DNA of 20,939 bases from an uncultured Collinsella sp. (GCA_900540935.1 UQHW01000035.1:1-20939), one strand, 5' to 3'. Numbered from the stretch's first letter, positions 5,802 to 13,349 are shown. Translations and numbers: made by a program. The notes: a model not told the origin generated them from the letters alone.

Positions 5802-7238
5802 ATGAAGACCATCAAGCTTGCTCCCGGTGAGCGCCTCGTTACCAACCAGCTCAACCGCAAGGGCGTGCTGCCGCAAAACATCGTCGACGCCGCCCGCGAA
5901 ATCGTGGCCAACGTGCGTGCCAACGGCGATGCTGCAGTGCGCGACTATTGCCAGCGCTTTGACGGCGTTGAGCTGCAGAGCTTCCGTCTGCCGCAAGAGC
6001 AGATCGATGCCGCGCTCGAAGGCCTCGATCCGGCCTTTGTCGCCGCGCTCGAGAAGGCTGCGCGCCAGATTCGTGAGTTCCACCAGCGCGAGGTCGAGCA
6101 GAGCTGGTTTACCACGCGCCCGGACGGCACGATGCTCGGCGTTAAGGTGACCCCGCTTGCAGCGGCTGGCATCTACGTGCCAGGCGGCCGTGCGCAGTAT
6201 CCCTCCACCGTGCTCATGAATGCCATTCCCGCCAAGGTCGCCGGCGTTGAGCGCGTGGTCATGGTGACCCCGCCGCAAAAGGACGGCCTGATCAGCCCCT
6301 ACACGCTCGCCGCGGCAAAGCTCGGCGGCGTGGACGAGATCTATGTGGTGGGCGGCGCCCAGGCCGTGGCCGCACTGGCGTACGGTACCGAGACCATTCC
6401 GCGCGTCGACAAAATCACCGGCCCGGGCAATGCCTTTGTCGCCGCTGCCAAACAGATTGTCTCGGGTGACGTGGGTATCGACATGGTCGCCGGTCCTTCC
6501 GAGGTCTGCGTGCTGGCCGACGCCACGGCCAAGCCCATGGTGGTCGCGGCCGACCTGATGGCCCAGGCCGAGCACGATCCACTGGCAGCCTGCTATCTGG
6601 TGACCTGCGACGAGCAGTTTGCGCGTGAGGTCGAGGCGGGTATCGATATTCTGGTAGCGCAGTCGCCACGCGCCGAGATTACGCGCGCCTCGCTCGACAA
6701 TGAGGGCACCATCGTGGTGGCCGCCGACATGGCCGCCGCCGTCGAGGCGGTGAACACCGTGGCGCCCGAGCACCTGGAGCTGCACTGCGAGGACGCGATG
6801 GGCCTGCTCGGCGGCATTCGCAACGCCGGCGCCATCTTTGTGGGCGCTTGGAGCTCCGAGCCGCTCGGCGATTACGTTGCCGGCCCCAATCACACGCTGC
6901 CGACCGGCGGCACGGCCATGTTCTCCAACCCGCTTTCGGTGGAGGAGTTCGTCAAGCGCTCAAGTGTCATTTGCTATACGCCCGAGGGCCTGCTCTCGGA
7001 CGCTCCCGCTACGCAGCGTTTGGCCGAGGCCGAGGGCCTGTGGGCACACGCGCTTTCTGCCGCACTGCGTCGCCGTGTGCTGGAGCAGGGCGAGGATGCC
7101 GTGAGCGCCGAGTCTCTGGCCGCGGCCGACCTGACCAAGGTCGCCTGGCCGGGCGACGCCGTGGCGACGGTTGCCGAGGGCGTGGACCTGGCGGCTGCAA
7201 GCGCGAATGGTGCTGACGCGGTCGTCGAGGAGGCCTAA
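5802..7238 (+). CDS. hisD: Histidinol dehydrogenase
   Basis: This 478-residue enzyme performs the last two oxidations, L-histidinol to L-histidine, with NAD and zinc. The family signature runs from IDMVAGPSEVCVLAD to LMAQAEHDP. Gln255 and His258 correspond to zinc ligands, Glu323-His324 in APEHLEL to the catalytic pair, and GDYVAGPNHTLPTGGTAMF and AEAEGLWAH supply the remaining conserved residues. The usual length is ~430 residues; here an extra Ala-rich tail of ~45 residues follows and does not look catalytic. AGGGGATA precedes the ATG. The 105 bases before the gene contain a GC-rich stretch with weak dyad symmetry (around 5708-5758) and TTTTT at 5764-5768, possibly a weak terminator, but no clear promoter. 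Confidence 0.95.
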   Translation: MKTIKLAPGERLVTNQLNRKGVLPQNIVDAAREIVANVRANGDAAVRDYCQRFDGVELQSFRLPQEQIDAALEGLDPAFVAALEKAARQIREFHQREVEQSWFTTRPDGTMLGVKVTPLAAAGIYVPGGRAQYPSTVLMNAIPAKVAGVERVVMVTPPQKDGLISPYTLAAAKLGGVDEIYVVGGAQAVAALAYGTETIPRVDKITGPGNAFVAAAKQIVSGDVGIDMVAGPSEVCVLADATAKPMVVAADLMAQAEHDPLAACYLVTCDEQFAREVEAGIDILVAQSPRAEITRASLDNEGTIVVAADMAAAVEAVNTVAPEHLELHCEDAMGLLGGIRNAGAIFVGAWSSEPLGDYVAGPNHTLPTGGTAMFSNPLSVEEFVKRSSVICYTPEGLLSDAPATQRLAEAEGLWAHALSAALRRRVLEQGEDAVSAESLAAADLTKVAWPGDAVATVAEGVDLAAASANGADAVVEEA

Positions 7239-7239
7239 T

Positions 7240-8355
7240 ATGGCCGAGCTGACGCCCCGCATGAAGGAGCTCGTCCAGTCCTACTTGGCCGGCATTGAGC
7301 CCTACGATCCCAACTTTACGCCCACGCGCATCAACCTTTCGGCCAACGAGAACACCTATCCCGTGCCGGCCGGCGTGCGCGAGGCGATCGACGCGGCCTT
7401 GGCTGCCACACCGCTCAACCGCTATCCCGATCCCATGTCCAACGAGCTGCGCGACGAGCTTGCCACTTGGCATGGCGTGACGCGCGAGAACATCTGCGTG
7501 GGCAACGGCGGAGACGAGCTGCTCTATAACTACCTGCTGGCGTTTGGCGGCGCGGGGCGGACCCTGCTCAACTGCCCACCGTGCTTTAGCGAGTATGCGT
7601 TCTTTGCGTCGCTGTGCCAGACCGAGGTGCGCGACGTGTGGCGCGACCCGGCGACCTTTGAGCTCGACCAGGCAGCCGTGCTTGCCGCGGCGCCGGAGTG
7701 CAGCCTGGCCATCGTGACTTCGCCCAACAACCCCACGGGCGACGTGGTACCGCTCGACTTTGTCGCGGCCCTGTGCGATGCGTGCCCCGGCATGGTCATG
7801 GTCGACGAGGCCTACGTTGAGTTTGCCGACGATTCGTTTGGCGCGGCCACCACGGCGCAGGGGCTTATCGCCGAGCATCCCAACCTGGTGATTCTGCATA
7901 CGCTGTCCAAGGCGTTTGGCGCCGCCGGCACGCGTCTGGGCTATGTGATCGCGGCGCCCGAGGTCATCGATGCGTTTGCGGCGATTCGCCAGATCTACTC
8001 GGTTAACGTGCTGAGCCAGGCCGCCGCGCTTGCCTGCGTACGTGTTCGCGATGCGTACGCACCCGTGGTGGCACAGGTTGCATCCGAGCGGGAGCGCGAA
8101 CTGTGTGCCCTGCACGCAATGGCTGCCGAGGGTCTGCCCGTGGAGGCGTGGCCGAGCGCGGCGAACTTTGTGCTCGTGCGCACGCCGCATGCCACGCACG
8201 TGCGCGAGCGTCTGCGCGACGAGTATTCGATTTTGGTGCGCGACTTTAGCTACGCGCCGGGGCTCGCGGACTGCCTACGCATTACCGTGGGTACCCCGCA
8301 GGAAAACGACGAGGTGCTGGCTGCGTTTGCCGCGCTGGTGAAGGAGGAGATGTAG
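7240..8355 (+). CDS. hisC: Histidinol-phosphate aminotransferase
   Basis: This 371-residue PLP enzyme converts imidazole acetol phosphate and glutamate to histidinol phosphate. Fold-type I features are visible: INLSANENTYPVP near the N-terminus, GNGGDELLYNYLLAF, SPNNPTGDVVPL, VDEAYVEFAD, and HTLSKAFGAAGTRLGY in which Lys224 should bind PLP. Arg in CLRITVGTPQEN near the end fits the substrate carboxylate/phosphate site. The ATG at 7240 lies one base after the hisD stop, with GAGGAGG inside the end of hisD as ribosome binding site; in-frame starts further upstream would run through hisD. Length is normal. Translational coupling with hisD is likely. Confidence 0.95.
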   Translation: MAELTPRMKELVQSYLAGIEPYDPNFTPTRINLSANENTYPVPAGVREAIDAALAATPLNRYPDPMSNELRDELATWHGVTRENICVGNGGDELLYNYLLAFGGAGRTLLNCPPCFSEYAFFASLCQTEVRDVWRDPATFELDQAAVLAAAPECSLAIVTSPNNPTGDVVPLDFVAALCDACPGMVMVDEAYVEFADDSFGAATTAQGLIAEHPNLVILHTLSKAFGAAGTRLGYVIAAPEVIDAFAAIRQIYSVNVLSQAAALACVRVRDAYAPVVAQVASERERELCALHAMAAEGLPVEAWPSAANFVLVRTPHATHVRERLRDEYSILVRDFSYAPGLADCLRITVGTPQENDEVLAAFAALVKEEM

Positions 8356-8943
8356 ATGGACCGCTATGCCGAGGTGACCCGCAAGACGGGCGAGACCGAC
8401 ATTGTCGTAAAGCTCGACCTGGACGGAAGCGGCGTGTGCGATATCTCGACCGGCGTGCCGTTTTTCGACCACATACTCAACGCTTTTGGCCGCCATGGTC
8501 TGTTCGATCTGACGGTGCACGCGGTGGGCGACGTGGAGGTCGATGCGCACCACACCGTCGAGGACGCGGGTATTGTGCTGGGCGAGGCGTTTTGCCAGGC
8601 GCTGGGCGACAAGGCGGGCATTACGCGCTTTGCCGACGCGGCGATCGCCATGGACGAGACACTTGTGATGGCTGCTGTTGATATTTCGGGCCGCGGGCAG
8701 GCCTACTGCGAGCTGCCCGTGCCGACCGAGCGCGTGGGCAGCTTCGATACCGAGCTGGCCGTCGAGTTCTTCTACGCCTTTGCGCGTGACGCCAAGCTCA
8801 CGCTGCACGTGCGCGAGCTGGCGGGCAGCAACTCGCATCACATTATCGAGGCTGCCTTTAAGGCCGTGGGCCGCACGATGCGCCACGCCTGCGAGCTCGA
8901 TCCCCGCGTGCAGGGCATCCCCAGCACCAAGGGATCGCTGTAA
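8356..8943 (+). CDS. hisB: Imidazoleglycerol-phosphate dehydratase (monofunctional)
   Basis: This 195-residue Mn-dependent enzyme dehydrates imidazole glycerol phosphate to imidazole acetol phosphate. The two repeated metal-binding halves are clear: DHILNAFGRHGLFDL and DAHHTVEDAGIVLGEA in the first, SNSHHIIEAAFKAVGRTMRHA in the second. There is no N-terminal phosphatase domain of the enterobacterial kind, so the cell needs a separate histidinol-phosphatase, which is encoded at 12131-13042. The ATG directly abuts the hisC stop, with AAGGAGGAG upstream. Length is normal for the family. Confidence 0.96.
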   Translation: MDRYAEVTRKTGETDIVVKLDLDGSGVCDISTGVPFFDHILNAFGRHGLFDLTVHAVGDVEVDAHHTVEDAGIVLGEAFCQALGDKAGITRFADAAIAMDETLVMAAVDISGRGQAYCELPVPTERVGSFDTELAVEFFYAFARDAKLTLHVRELAGSNSHHIIEAAFKAVGRTMRHACELDPRVQGIPSTKGSL

Positions 8944-8956
8944 CCGTTACAAGGGT

Positions 8957-8997
8957 AAAACCACCACAAAGGGGACAGGCACCTTTGTGGTGGTTTT
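8957..8997. repeat. Perfect 16-bp inverted repeat (REP-like) between hisB and hisH
   Basis: AAAACCACCACAAAGG (8957-8972) pairs with CCTTTGTGGTGGTTTT (8982-8997) without mismatch around a nine-base loop, GGACAGGCA. The 3' arm ends in TTTT, so the structure could also act as a weak terminator inside the operon. The core GGGGACAGGCACCTTT resembles short palindromic elements I remember as common between genes of many bacteria, some linked to REP-associated tyrosine transposases; that link is from memory. Confidence 0.8.
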
Positions 8998-9022
8998 GGA
9001 TGATGAGAAGTGGAGGGGTCGC

Positions 9023-9724
9023 GTGGGCGAACCGAAGATCGTGGTGGTCGACTACCACAAGGGCAACTTGTCGAGCGTTGTGCGCGGGCTTGCGCGCGCC
9101 GGTGCCGTCGCCTGCACGTCGGACGACCCAGAGCAGATCCGTAACGCCGACGGCTTGGTCATCCCGGGCGTGGGCGCGTTCTATGACGCGATCGCCTTTA
9201 TGCGCCAGAGCGGCGAGGCCGACGCGGTGCTCGATGCCGTTGCCGCCGGAACTCCGCTACTCGGTATCTGCCTGGGCCTTCAGCTATTTTTTGAGCGCGG
9301 CAACGAGGGCGTGCCTGCGGACGAGGGCGCGGTTGCCGATGGCAACACCCCCGAGCAGGCTGGCGGTCCCTGGGTCGATGGCCTGGGTATTATGCGTGGC
9401 TCGTGCACGCGCTTGAAATCGAGTCGCCTGAAGGTGCCGCACGTGGGCTGGGACCAGGTGCACATGACGCCCGCCGGTGCGGCCGATCCGCTGCTTACTG
9501 GTTTTGCCGAGGGTGCCAACATGTACTTCACCCACAGCTACGCGGTGGCCGACGATGCCGATGCCGCCGATGTGCTGGCGCGCACGCACTATACGCGGAG
9601 CTTCCCGTGCATCGTGCGCCACGGCAACGTGTGGGGCTGCCAGTTCCATCCCGAGAAATCCTCCGCGCTGGGTCAGCGCATCCTTAAGAACTTCGTGAGC
9701 ATCGTCGAGGGGGCCGGCCGATGA
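9023..9724 (+). CDS. hisH: Imidazole glycerol phosphate synthase, glutaminase subunit
   Basis: This 233-residue class I glutamine amidotransferase supplies ammonia to HisF. The triad is visible: Cys83 in GICLGLQLFF, and His209 with Glu211 in QFHPEKSS. Other family blocks are VVVDYHKGNLSSV, VIPGVGAFYDA, KVPHVGWDQV and MYFTHSY. About 20 extra residues (GNEGVPADEGAVADGNTPEQ) are inserted after the nucleophile region compared with the usual ~200-residue protein. The GTG at 9023 was chosen because GGAGGGG lies just before it and the protein then starts at the first strand; an in-frame TTG at 8996 falls within the upstream hairpin. The gene overlaps hisA by four bases (ATGA). It is preceded by the 8957-8997 hairpin, which may lower its expression. 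Confidence 0.93.
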   Translation: MGEPKIVVVDYHKGNLSSVVRGLARAGAVACTSDDPEQIRNADGLVIPGVGAFYDAIAFMRQSGEADAVLDAVAAGTPLLGICLGLQLFFERGNEGVPADEGAVADGNTPEQAGGPWVDGLGIMRGSCTRLKSSRLKVPHVGWDQVHMTPAGAADPLLTGFAEGANMYFTHSYAVADDADAADVLARTHYTRSFPCIVRHGNVWGCQFHPEKSSALGQRILKNFVSIVEGAGR

Positions 9725-10464
9725 TTCTGTTTCCCGCAATCGATTTGATCGGCGGCAAGGTTGTGCGCCTGGAGCGCGGCGACCGGAGCCGCTGCAAGGT
9801 ATATTCCGACGACCCCGTTGCCGTTGCCCGCTCGTTTGCCGAACAGGGCGCAAGCTGGGTGCACGTCGTAGACCTGTCTTCTGCCTTTGGCGAGGACGAG
9901 GACACGTGCGCTGCCAACTCGGCGGCGATAAAGGCTATCTGCGGCGTCGACGGCCTGTCTGTGGACGTGGGCGGCGGCGTCCGCTCGCTCGCGCGCATCG
10001 ACGAGCTGGCCGGCTATGGTGCTCGCCGTATTGCGCTGGGCACCGTGCTGGTGACCGAGCCGGGTTTTGCCGAAGTGGCAGCCCAAGGCTTTGGCGAGTT
10101 GCTGGTGGCAGACATTGCCGCGCGCGACGGTCAGGTCAAGGTGAATGGCTGGCGTGACGGTGCGGGTGTGGCGCTCGACGACGCCGTGGCGCAGCTTTCC
10201 GAGCTGGGTTTTAAGCATCTGGTGTATACCGACATCGCGCGCGACGGCATGCAGACGGGCATCGACGTAGCGGCGTATCGCCATGTGGCCGAGGTCGCGG
10301 GCTTTCCCGTCGTGGCTTCGGGTGGTATCTCGACGATCGATGACATCCGCGCACTGGTCGCGGTGGGTGAGGGCGCGATTGAAGGTGCCATTACCGGTCG
10401 CGCGCTCTACGAGGGCAACTTTACGCTGGCCCAGGCACTGGTCGCCGCCCGAGGGGAGGAGTAG
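9721..10464 (+). CDS. hisA: Phosphoribosylformimino-5-aminoimidazole carboxamide ribotide isomerase
   Basis: This 247-residue (beta/alpha)8 enzyme isomerises ProFAR to PRFAR, the substrate of HisF/HisH. Expected residues are present: Asp8 in FPAIDLIGGKVVRL, Asp131 in LLVADIAARDG, and Asp171 in YTDIARDGM. Phosphate-binding glycines lie in DVGGGVRS and ASGGISTIDD. It reads as a classical HisA (GWRDGAG) more than the bifunctional PriA of some actinobacteria, though PriA-type activity cannot be excluded from sequence alone. The start overlaps the hisH stop as ATGA, so the two should be coupled. Confidence 0.94.
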   Translation: MILFPAIDLIGGKVVRLERGDRSRCKVYSDDPVAVARSFAEQGASWVHVVDLSSAFGEDEDTCAANSAAIKAICGVDGLSVDVGGGVRSLARIDELAGYGARRIALGTVLVTEPGFAEVAAQGFGELLVADIAARDGQVKVNGWRDGAGVALDDAVAQLSELGFKHLVYTDIARDGMQTGIDVAAYRHVAEVAGFPVVASGGISTIDDIRALVAVGEGAIEGAITGRALYEGNFTLAQALVAARGEE

Positions 10465-10467
10465 CCC

Positions 10468-11250
10468 ATGCTTACCAAACGCGTGATTCCCTGCTTGGAC
10501 GTCAAGGACGGCCGTGTGGTTAAGGGCGTCAACTTTGTGAGCTTGCGCGATGCGGGCGATCCGGTGGAGCTGGCGCGCGCCTATGACCGCGAGGGTGCGG
10601 ACGAGGTCGTATTTTTGGACATTACCGCGACGAGTGACAACCGTGCGACGACCATCGAGATGGCGGCGCACGCGGCCGAGGAGCTCGCTATTCCCTATAC
10701 CGTGGGCGGCGGCTTTCGCGACCTGGCGGGCATGCGGACCATGGTTGCCGCCGGTGCCGACAAGGTGTCGCTCAACTCGGCGGCCGTGCGCGACCCGTCG
10801 CTGATTAGCCAGGCTGCCGCGGCTTTTGGCAGTCAGGCCGTGGTCGTGGCGATCGATGCCAAGCGCGTCGGTTTGCCCGGAGAGCCGGGTGCCGACAAGT
10901 GGGAAGTCTTTACCGCAGGAGGCCGCAACGCCACGGGCATCGACGCGGTGGCGTGGGCCGAGGAAGCGGCTCGTCGCGGCGCCGGCGAGATCTTGCTGAC
11001 CAGTATGGATCGCGACGGCACCAAGGCCGGCTTTGACCTGGCACTCACCCGTGCCGTGGCGCGCGCGGTGCCGATTCCCGTTATTGCGAGCGGCGGCGTG
11101 GGTACGCTCGAGCATTTTGCCGAGGGCGTGATCGAGGGCGAGGCCGATGCCGTGCTGGCGGCGAGCGTCTTTCACTTTGGAACCTTCAGCATTCGCCAGG
11201 TGAAGGAGTATATGGCGTCGCAGGGTATTCCTGTGAGGTTGGACTTCTAA
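10468..11250 (+). CDS. hisF: Imidazole glycerol phosphate synthase, cyclase subunit
   Basis: This 260-residue TIM barrel closes the imidazole ring using ammonia channelled from HisH and releases AICAR to purine synthesis. Asp11 in RVIPCLDVKDGRVVKG and Asp130 in VVVAIDAKR are the two catalytic acids, at exactly the canonical positions. The phosphate sites GGGFRD and ASGGVGTLEHF and the conserved LTSMDRDGTKAGFD block are present. GAGGGGAGGAG lies before the ATG, three bases after the hisA stop. Nothing is unusual in the protein; a large inverted repeat follows it. Confidence 0.96.
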   Translation: MLTKRVIPCLDVKDGRVVKGVNFVSLRDAGDPVELARAYDREGADEVVFLDITATSDNRATTIEMAAHAAEELAIPYTVGGGFRDLAGMRTMVAAGADKVSLNSAAVRDPSLISQAAAAFGSQAVVVAIDAKRVGLPGEPGADKWEVFTAGGRNATGIDAVAWAEEAARRGAGEILLTSMDRDGTKAGFDLALTRAVARAVPIPVIASGGVGTLEHFAEGVIEGEADAVLAASVFHFGTFSIRQVKEYMASQGIPVRLDF

Positions 11251-11268
11251 TGCTGCGGGCTTCGCTGC

Positions 11269-11368
11269 GGCTTGTCCAGGCACCGCATCTTGCCGTTCAA
11301 ACCGTCGCTCGCGTACCAAAGTACGCGTCGCTCCTCTTTCGCGGCAACCTGCGGCACCTGGGCAAGCC
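11269..11368. repeat. Composite 100-bp inverted repeat between hisF and hisI
   Basis: Left arm 11269-11295 and right arm 11342-11368 are each 27 bases long and complementary at 22 positions, sharing GGCTTG, CCGCA and TTGCCG blocks. Inside lies a second, perfect stem: CGCGTAC (11310-11316) with GTACGCG (11321-11327) around CAAA. That stem is flanked by direct copies of GTCGCTC (11304-11310 and 11327-11333). It has no coding potential that I can support and fills most of the 160-base hisF-hisI gap. It looks like an intergenic palindromic repeat element, not a terminator, because no T-run follows. Confidence 0.7.
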
Positions 11369-11410
11369 TCGCCGACCTGCGATGTTCACGGTAATTACTT
11401 GGGAGGAATG

Positions 11411-11740
11411 ATGACTGAGGTGGTAAATGCTACCGAGCTGAAATACGACGCCCGTGGGTTGATTCCTTGTGTGGTTCAGCAGTATGACACCGGCGAGGTG
11501 CTTATGGTTGCTTGGATGAACGAGGAATCGGTGGGGCTGACGCTCAAGACCGGGACCACGTGGTTTTGGAGCCGCAGCCGCCAGGAGCTCTGGAACAAGG
11601 GCGCGACAAGCGGCAACATGCAGGAGGTCAAGGAGCTCTGGGCCGACTGCGATAGCGATACGCTGCTGGTCAAGGTCGACTCGCCGGGTCCGGCCTGCCA
11701 CACCGGCAACCGTACCTGCTTCTTTAAGAAACTCGCGTAG
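11411..11740 (+). CDS. hisI: Phosphoribosyl-AMP cyclohydrolase
   Basis: This 109-residue zinc enzyme opens the adenine ring of phosphoribosyl-AMP, the third step of the pathway. The diagnostic motifs are YDTGEVLMVAWMNEESV, WFWSRSRQELWNKGATSGN, and the metal site DCDSDTLLVKV with GPACHTGNRTCF. It is the single-domain form; the pyrophosphatase partner is the separate hisE downstream. GGGAGG at 11401-11406 is four bases before the ATG at 11411. An ATG three bases earlier is too close to it, and an in-frame TTG at 11399 precedes it. The gene is separated from hisF by a large palindromic element, so co-transcription depends on reading through it. Confidence 0.94.
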   Translation: MTEVVNATELKYDARGLIPCVVQQYDTGEVLMVAWMNEESVGLTLKTGTTWFWSRSRQELWNKGATSGNMQEVKELWADCDSDTLLVKVDSPGPACHTGNRTCFFKKLA

Positions 11741-11785
11741 GGCGGGCGCTCGATTAGACGCTCGGCCACCAGAAAGGATTGAACT

Positions 11786-12103
11786 ATGGGTGTGCGCACC
11801 GCAAACGTTCAGGATGGAAATATCGGAGAGACGCTGACAGGTCTGGCCGAGGTGATTCACGGTCGTCATGATGCATCGCCGCAGGAGAGCTATACCGCGC
11901 GTCTGCTGACCGATGTCGAGGACGAGCTGCTCAAGAAGCTTGCCGAGGAGGCAAGCGAGGTGATCATGGCCTGCAAGGATAACGATCACGATCACATCCG
12001 CTACGAGGCCGGCGACCTGGTCTACCACCTGCTCGTGACGCTCGAGCGCTACGGTATCACCCTCGACGAGCTAGCTGGCGAACTCAACGCCCGCTGCCAC
12101 TAG
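11786..12103 (+). CDS. hisE: Phosphoribosyl-ATP pyrophosphatase
   Basis: This 105-residue all-alpha enzyme of the MazG-like superfamily hydrolyses phosphoribosyl-ATP to phosphoribosyl-AMP, step two of the pathway. The EExxE...ExxD pattern is visible in KKLAEEASEVIMACKD and RYEAGDLVYHLLVTLERYGI, the metal/diphosphate site. SYTARLLTDVEDELLKK is the usual N-terminal helix. AGAAAGGA precedes the ATG, and the gene starts 45 bases after hisI. It is the last gene of the plus-strand his operon and converges with the histidinol-phosphatase gene 27 bases later. Confidence 0.94.
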   Translation: MGVRTANVQDGNIGETLTGLAEVIHGRHDASPQESYTARLLTDVEDELLKKLAEEASEVIMACKDNDHDHIRYEAGDLVYHLLVTLERYGITLDELAGELNARCH

Positions 12104-12108
12104 TCATT

Positions 12109-12128
12109 GGGGACGTTCTTAAACGACC
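12109..12128. repeat. Short repeat-like motif between hisE and the phosphatase gene
   Basis: GGACGTT (12111-12117) and AACGACC (12122-12128) pair at six of seven positions around CTTA. The preceding GGGGAC start resembles the GGGGACAGGC core of the hisB-hisH element. It lies in the 27-base gap between two convergent genes and could be a degenerate repeat or a weak bidirectional terminator. Confidence 0.3.
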
Positions 12129-12130
12129 AG

Positions 12131-13042
12131 TTAGGCGAGGGGCGTGGACTCCCATTCTCCGGTGAGGTGGGGGATGTCGAAGGTTCGATAACCGCAGTCG
12201 TAGGCGTGGGCCTGGGCCTCGCGGATGTTCCAGCAGATGTCGCAGGCGCGGTGTGCGTCCGAGCCAAAAGTGATCGGCACCTCGGCGTGGGCGAAGCAAC
12301 GCAACAACCCGGTCGCGGGATAGTAGTCGTCGAGTCCCTTGCGCGGCGCGGCGGTCGAGACCTCAACGCGGCGGCCTGTGTCGTGTGCACACTCTGCCAT
12401 CTGCCCCCAGAACGGCGCGGGGTCAAAGTCGGGCGCAAAGCCCTCTTTCGAAAAGCGCATGACCAGGTCGGGGTGAGCCATTACATCAAAGTTGAGCGGG
12501 CTCTCGCAGGCGCGGCACCAGTCATCGACATAGCGCTCCCACACGCCGCGTACGTCTAAGTTTTCCCAAACATGCAGGTTGGTGTCATCGTCGATCCAAC
12601 CGCAAAGGGAATCGGGTGTATCAGGACGAGCGACGTCCTCCGTCCCCGCCGTGCCCGCAGCACCTGCCGCAATATCGCCTGGGTTGCCAATCCAATGCAC
12701 GCTGCCCAGGAGTACGACGGCGCCCTGGGACCAGCGCTCAACCAAAGGCTCGCAGCCCTCGTACCAATCGCATTCAAAGCCATAGATAAAGCTGAGCTCC
12801 GGCGCAATCTGCGCGGCAAGCTTGCGAGCATCCTCAAAAGCCAGACGATGTGCCGGCAGGTCGCCCTCAGTAACCTGCACTTCGCAGTTGGCATCCATGC
12901 TGGCGGGCAAGGTGAGGTGGTCGGTCGAGACCATGACCCGACAGCCAGCCGCCGCGGCGGCGCGAACGTTTTCCTCAAAGGAGGCATGGCCGTCCGAAAA
13001 CGAGGTGTGGGTGTGGCAATCGACCAGCGGGCAAGCAGACAT
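12131..13042 (-). CDS. hisK: PHP-family histidinol-phosphatase (HisK/HisJ type)
   Basis: This 303-residue metal-dependent phosphatase of the PHP fold should convert histidinol phosphate to histidinol, the one step not covered by the plus-strand his genes. Metal-binding motifs appear in the expected order: VDCHTHTSFSDGH at the N-terminus, STDHL, YGFECDWYEG, LGSVHWIG, FDVMAHPDLVMRF and FGSDAH. Length is slightly above the usual ~265-290 residues because of a Gly/Ala/Asp-rich insert (GNPGDIAAGAAGTAGTEDVARPDTPD). AAAGGAG lies before the ATG on the minus strand. Convergence with hisE and the absence of a phosphatase domain in HisB support the assignment. Another PHP phosphoesterase role is possible but less likely. 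Confidence 0.85.
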   Translation of the reverse strand: MSACPLVDCHTHTSFSDGHASFEENVRAAAAAGCRVMVSTDHLTLPASMDANCEVQVTEGDLPAHRLAFEDARKLAAQIAPELSFIYGFECDWYEGCEPLVERWSQGAVVLLGSVHWIGNPGDIAAGAAGTAGTEDVARPDTPDSLCGWIDDDTNLHVWENLDVRGVWERYVDDWCRACESPLNFDVMAHPDLVMRFSKEGFAPDFDPAPFWGQMAECAHDTGRRVEVSTAAPRKGLDDYYPATGLLRCFAHAEVPITFGSDAHRACDICWNIREAQAHAYDCGYRTFDIPHLTGEWESTPLA

Positions 13043-13074
13043 GGCAGCTCCTTTGCGTCAAGCGAATCCGCTCC

Positions 13075-13080
13075 ATTGTA
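13075..13080 (-). promoter_or_regulatory. Candidate -10 box for the histidinol-phosphatase gene
   Basis: On the minus strand TACAAT matches five of six -10 consensus positions and would give a leader of ~25 bases before the phosphatase start. The box lies within the small palindrome CCATTGTAATGG. No good -35 box is visible at the usual distance. Confidence 0.35.
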
Positions 13081-13180
13081 ATGGCGCGACCCCTGGCGCG
13101 CCGGGAACGCCACAAGTCGAAACCGACTGGAAAGGGCAGGCGGCGCGCAAGGGCTGCCGCACGACATCGACCCTGCCTCA

Positions 13181-13245
13181 AAACGTGTACGTCAGCCTCC
13201 AAAAGCTGCAAAAAATGACGTGTTTGGAGGCTGCCGTACACGTTT
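13181..13245. repeat. Large near-perfect inverted repeat in the hisK-larC2 gap
   Basis: Arms of 23 bases (13181-13203 and 13223-13245) are complementary except for one position; each contains AAACGTGTACG or its complement and a GCCTCCAAA block. The 19-base loop is A-rich (AGCTGCAAAAAATGACGTG). It lies in the 350-base gap between two divergent genes. The rest of that gap (13081-13180 and 13246-13340) is GC-rich sequence in which I see no gene or RNA. Confidence 0.75.
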
Positions 13246-13340
13246 GGATAGGGGCGAGGACGATCCCGGCGCACGCCGACGTCCGCGACGGGCAAAAGTC
13301 CCGCCCATCCCATGACGCCGCCCCCACGCCGCCCGCGATG

Positions 13341-13349
13341 TGCTAGCGT
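13341..13349 (+). promoter_or_regulatory. Candidate extended -10 promoter for the larC2-yfcE-mazG operon
   Basis: TGCTAGCGT fits TGnTAnnnT and would start transcription near 13356, ~37 bases before the first gene. No -35 box is convincing. It resembles the candidate promoters before the his operon, the ftsB-like gene and tRNA-Leu. Confidence 0.4.

Noticed and set aside
4746..6893. 715-residue open frame on the minus strand across hisZG and hisD
   Set aside because: It is fully antisense to two well-identified enzymes and its His/Arg/Gly-rich composition is that of a GC-rich shadow frame; no recognisable domain.
9721..10464. hisA being the bifunctional priA of some actinobacteria
   Set aside because: The catalytic aspartates fit both, but the GWRDGAG region reads as classical HisA; sequence alone does not support the dual-function call.
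9673..11319. 548-residue minus-strand open frame across hisH, hisA and hisF
   Set aside because: Antisense shadow of three confident genes, low-complexity basic composition, no family motif.
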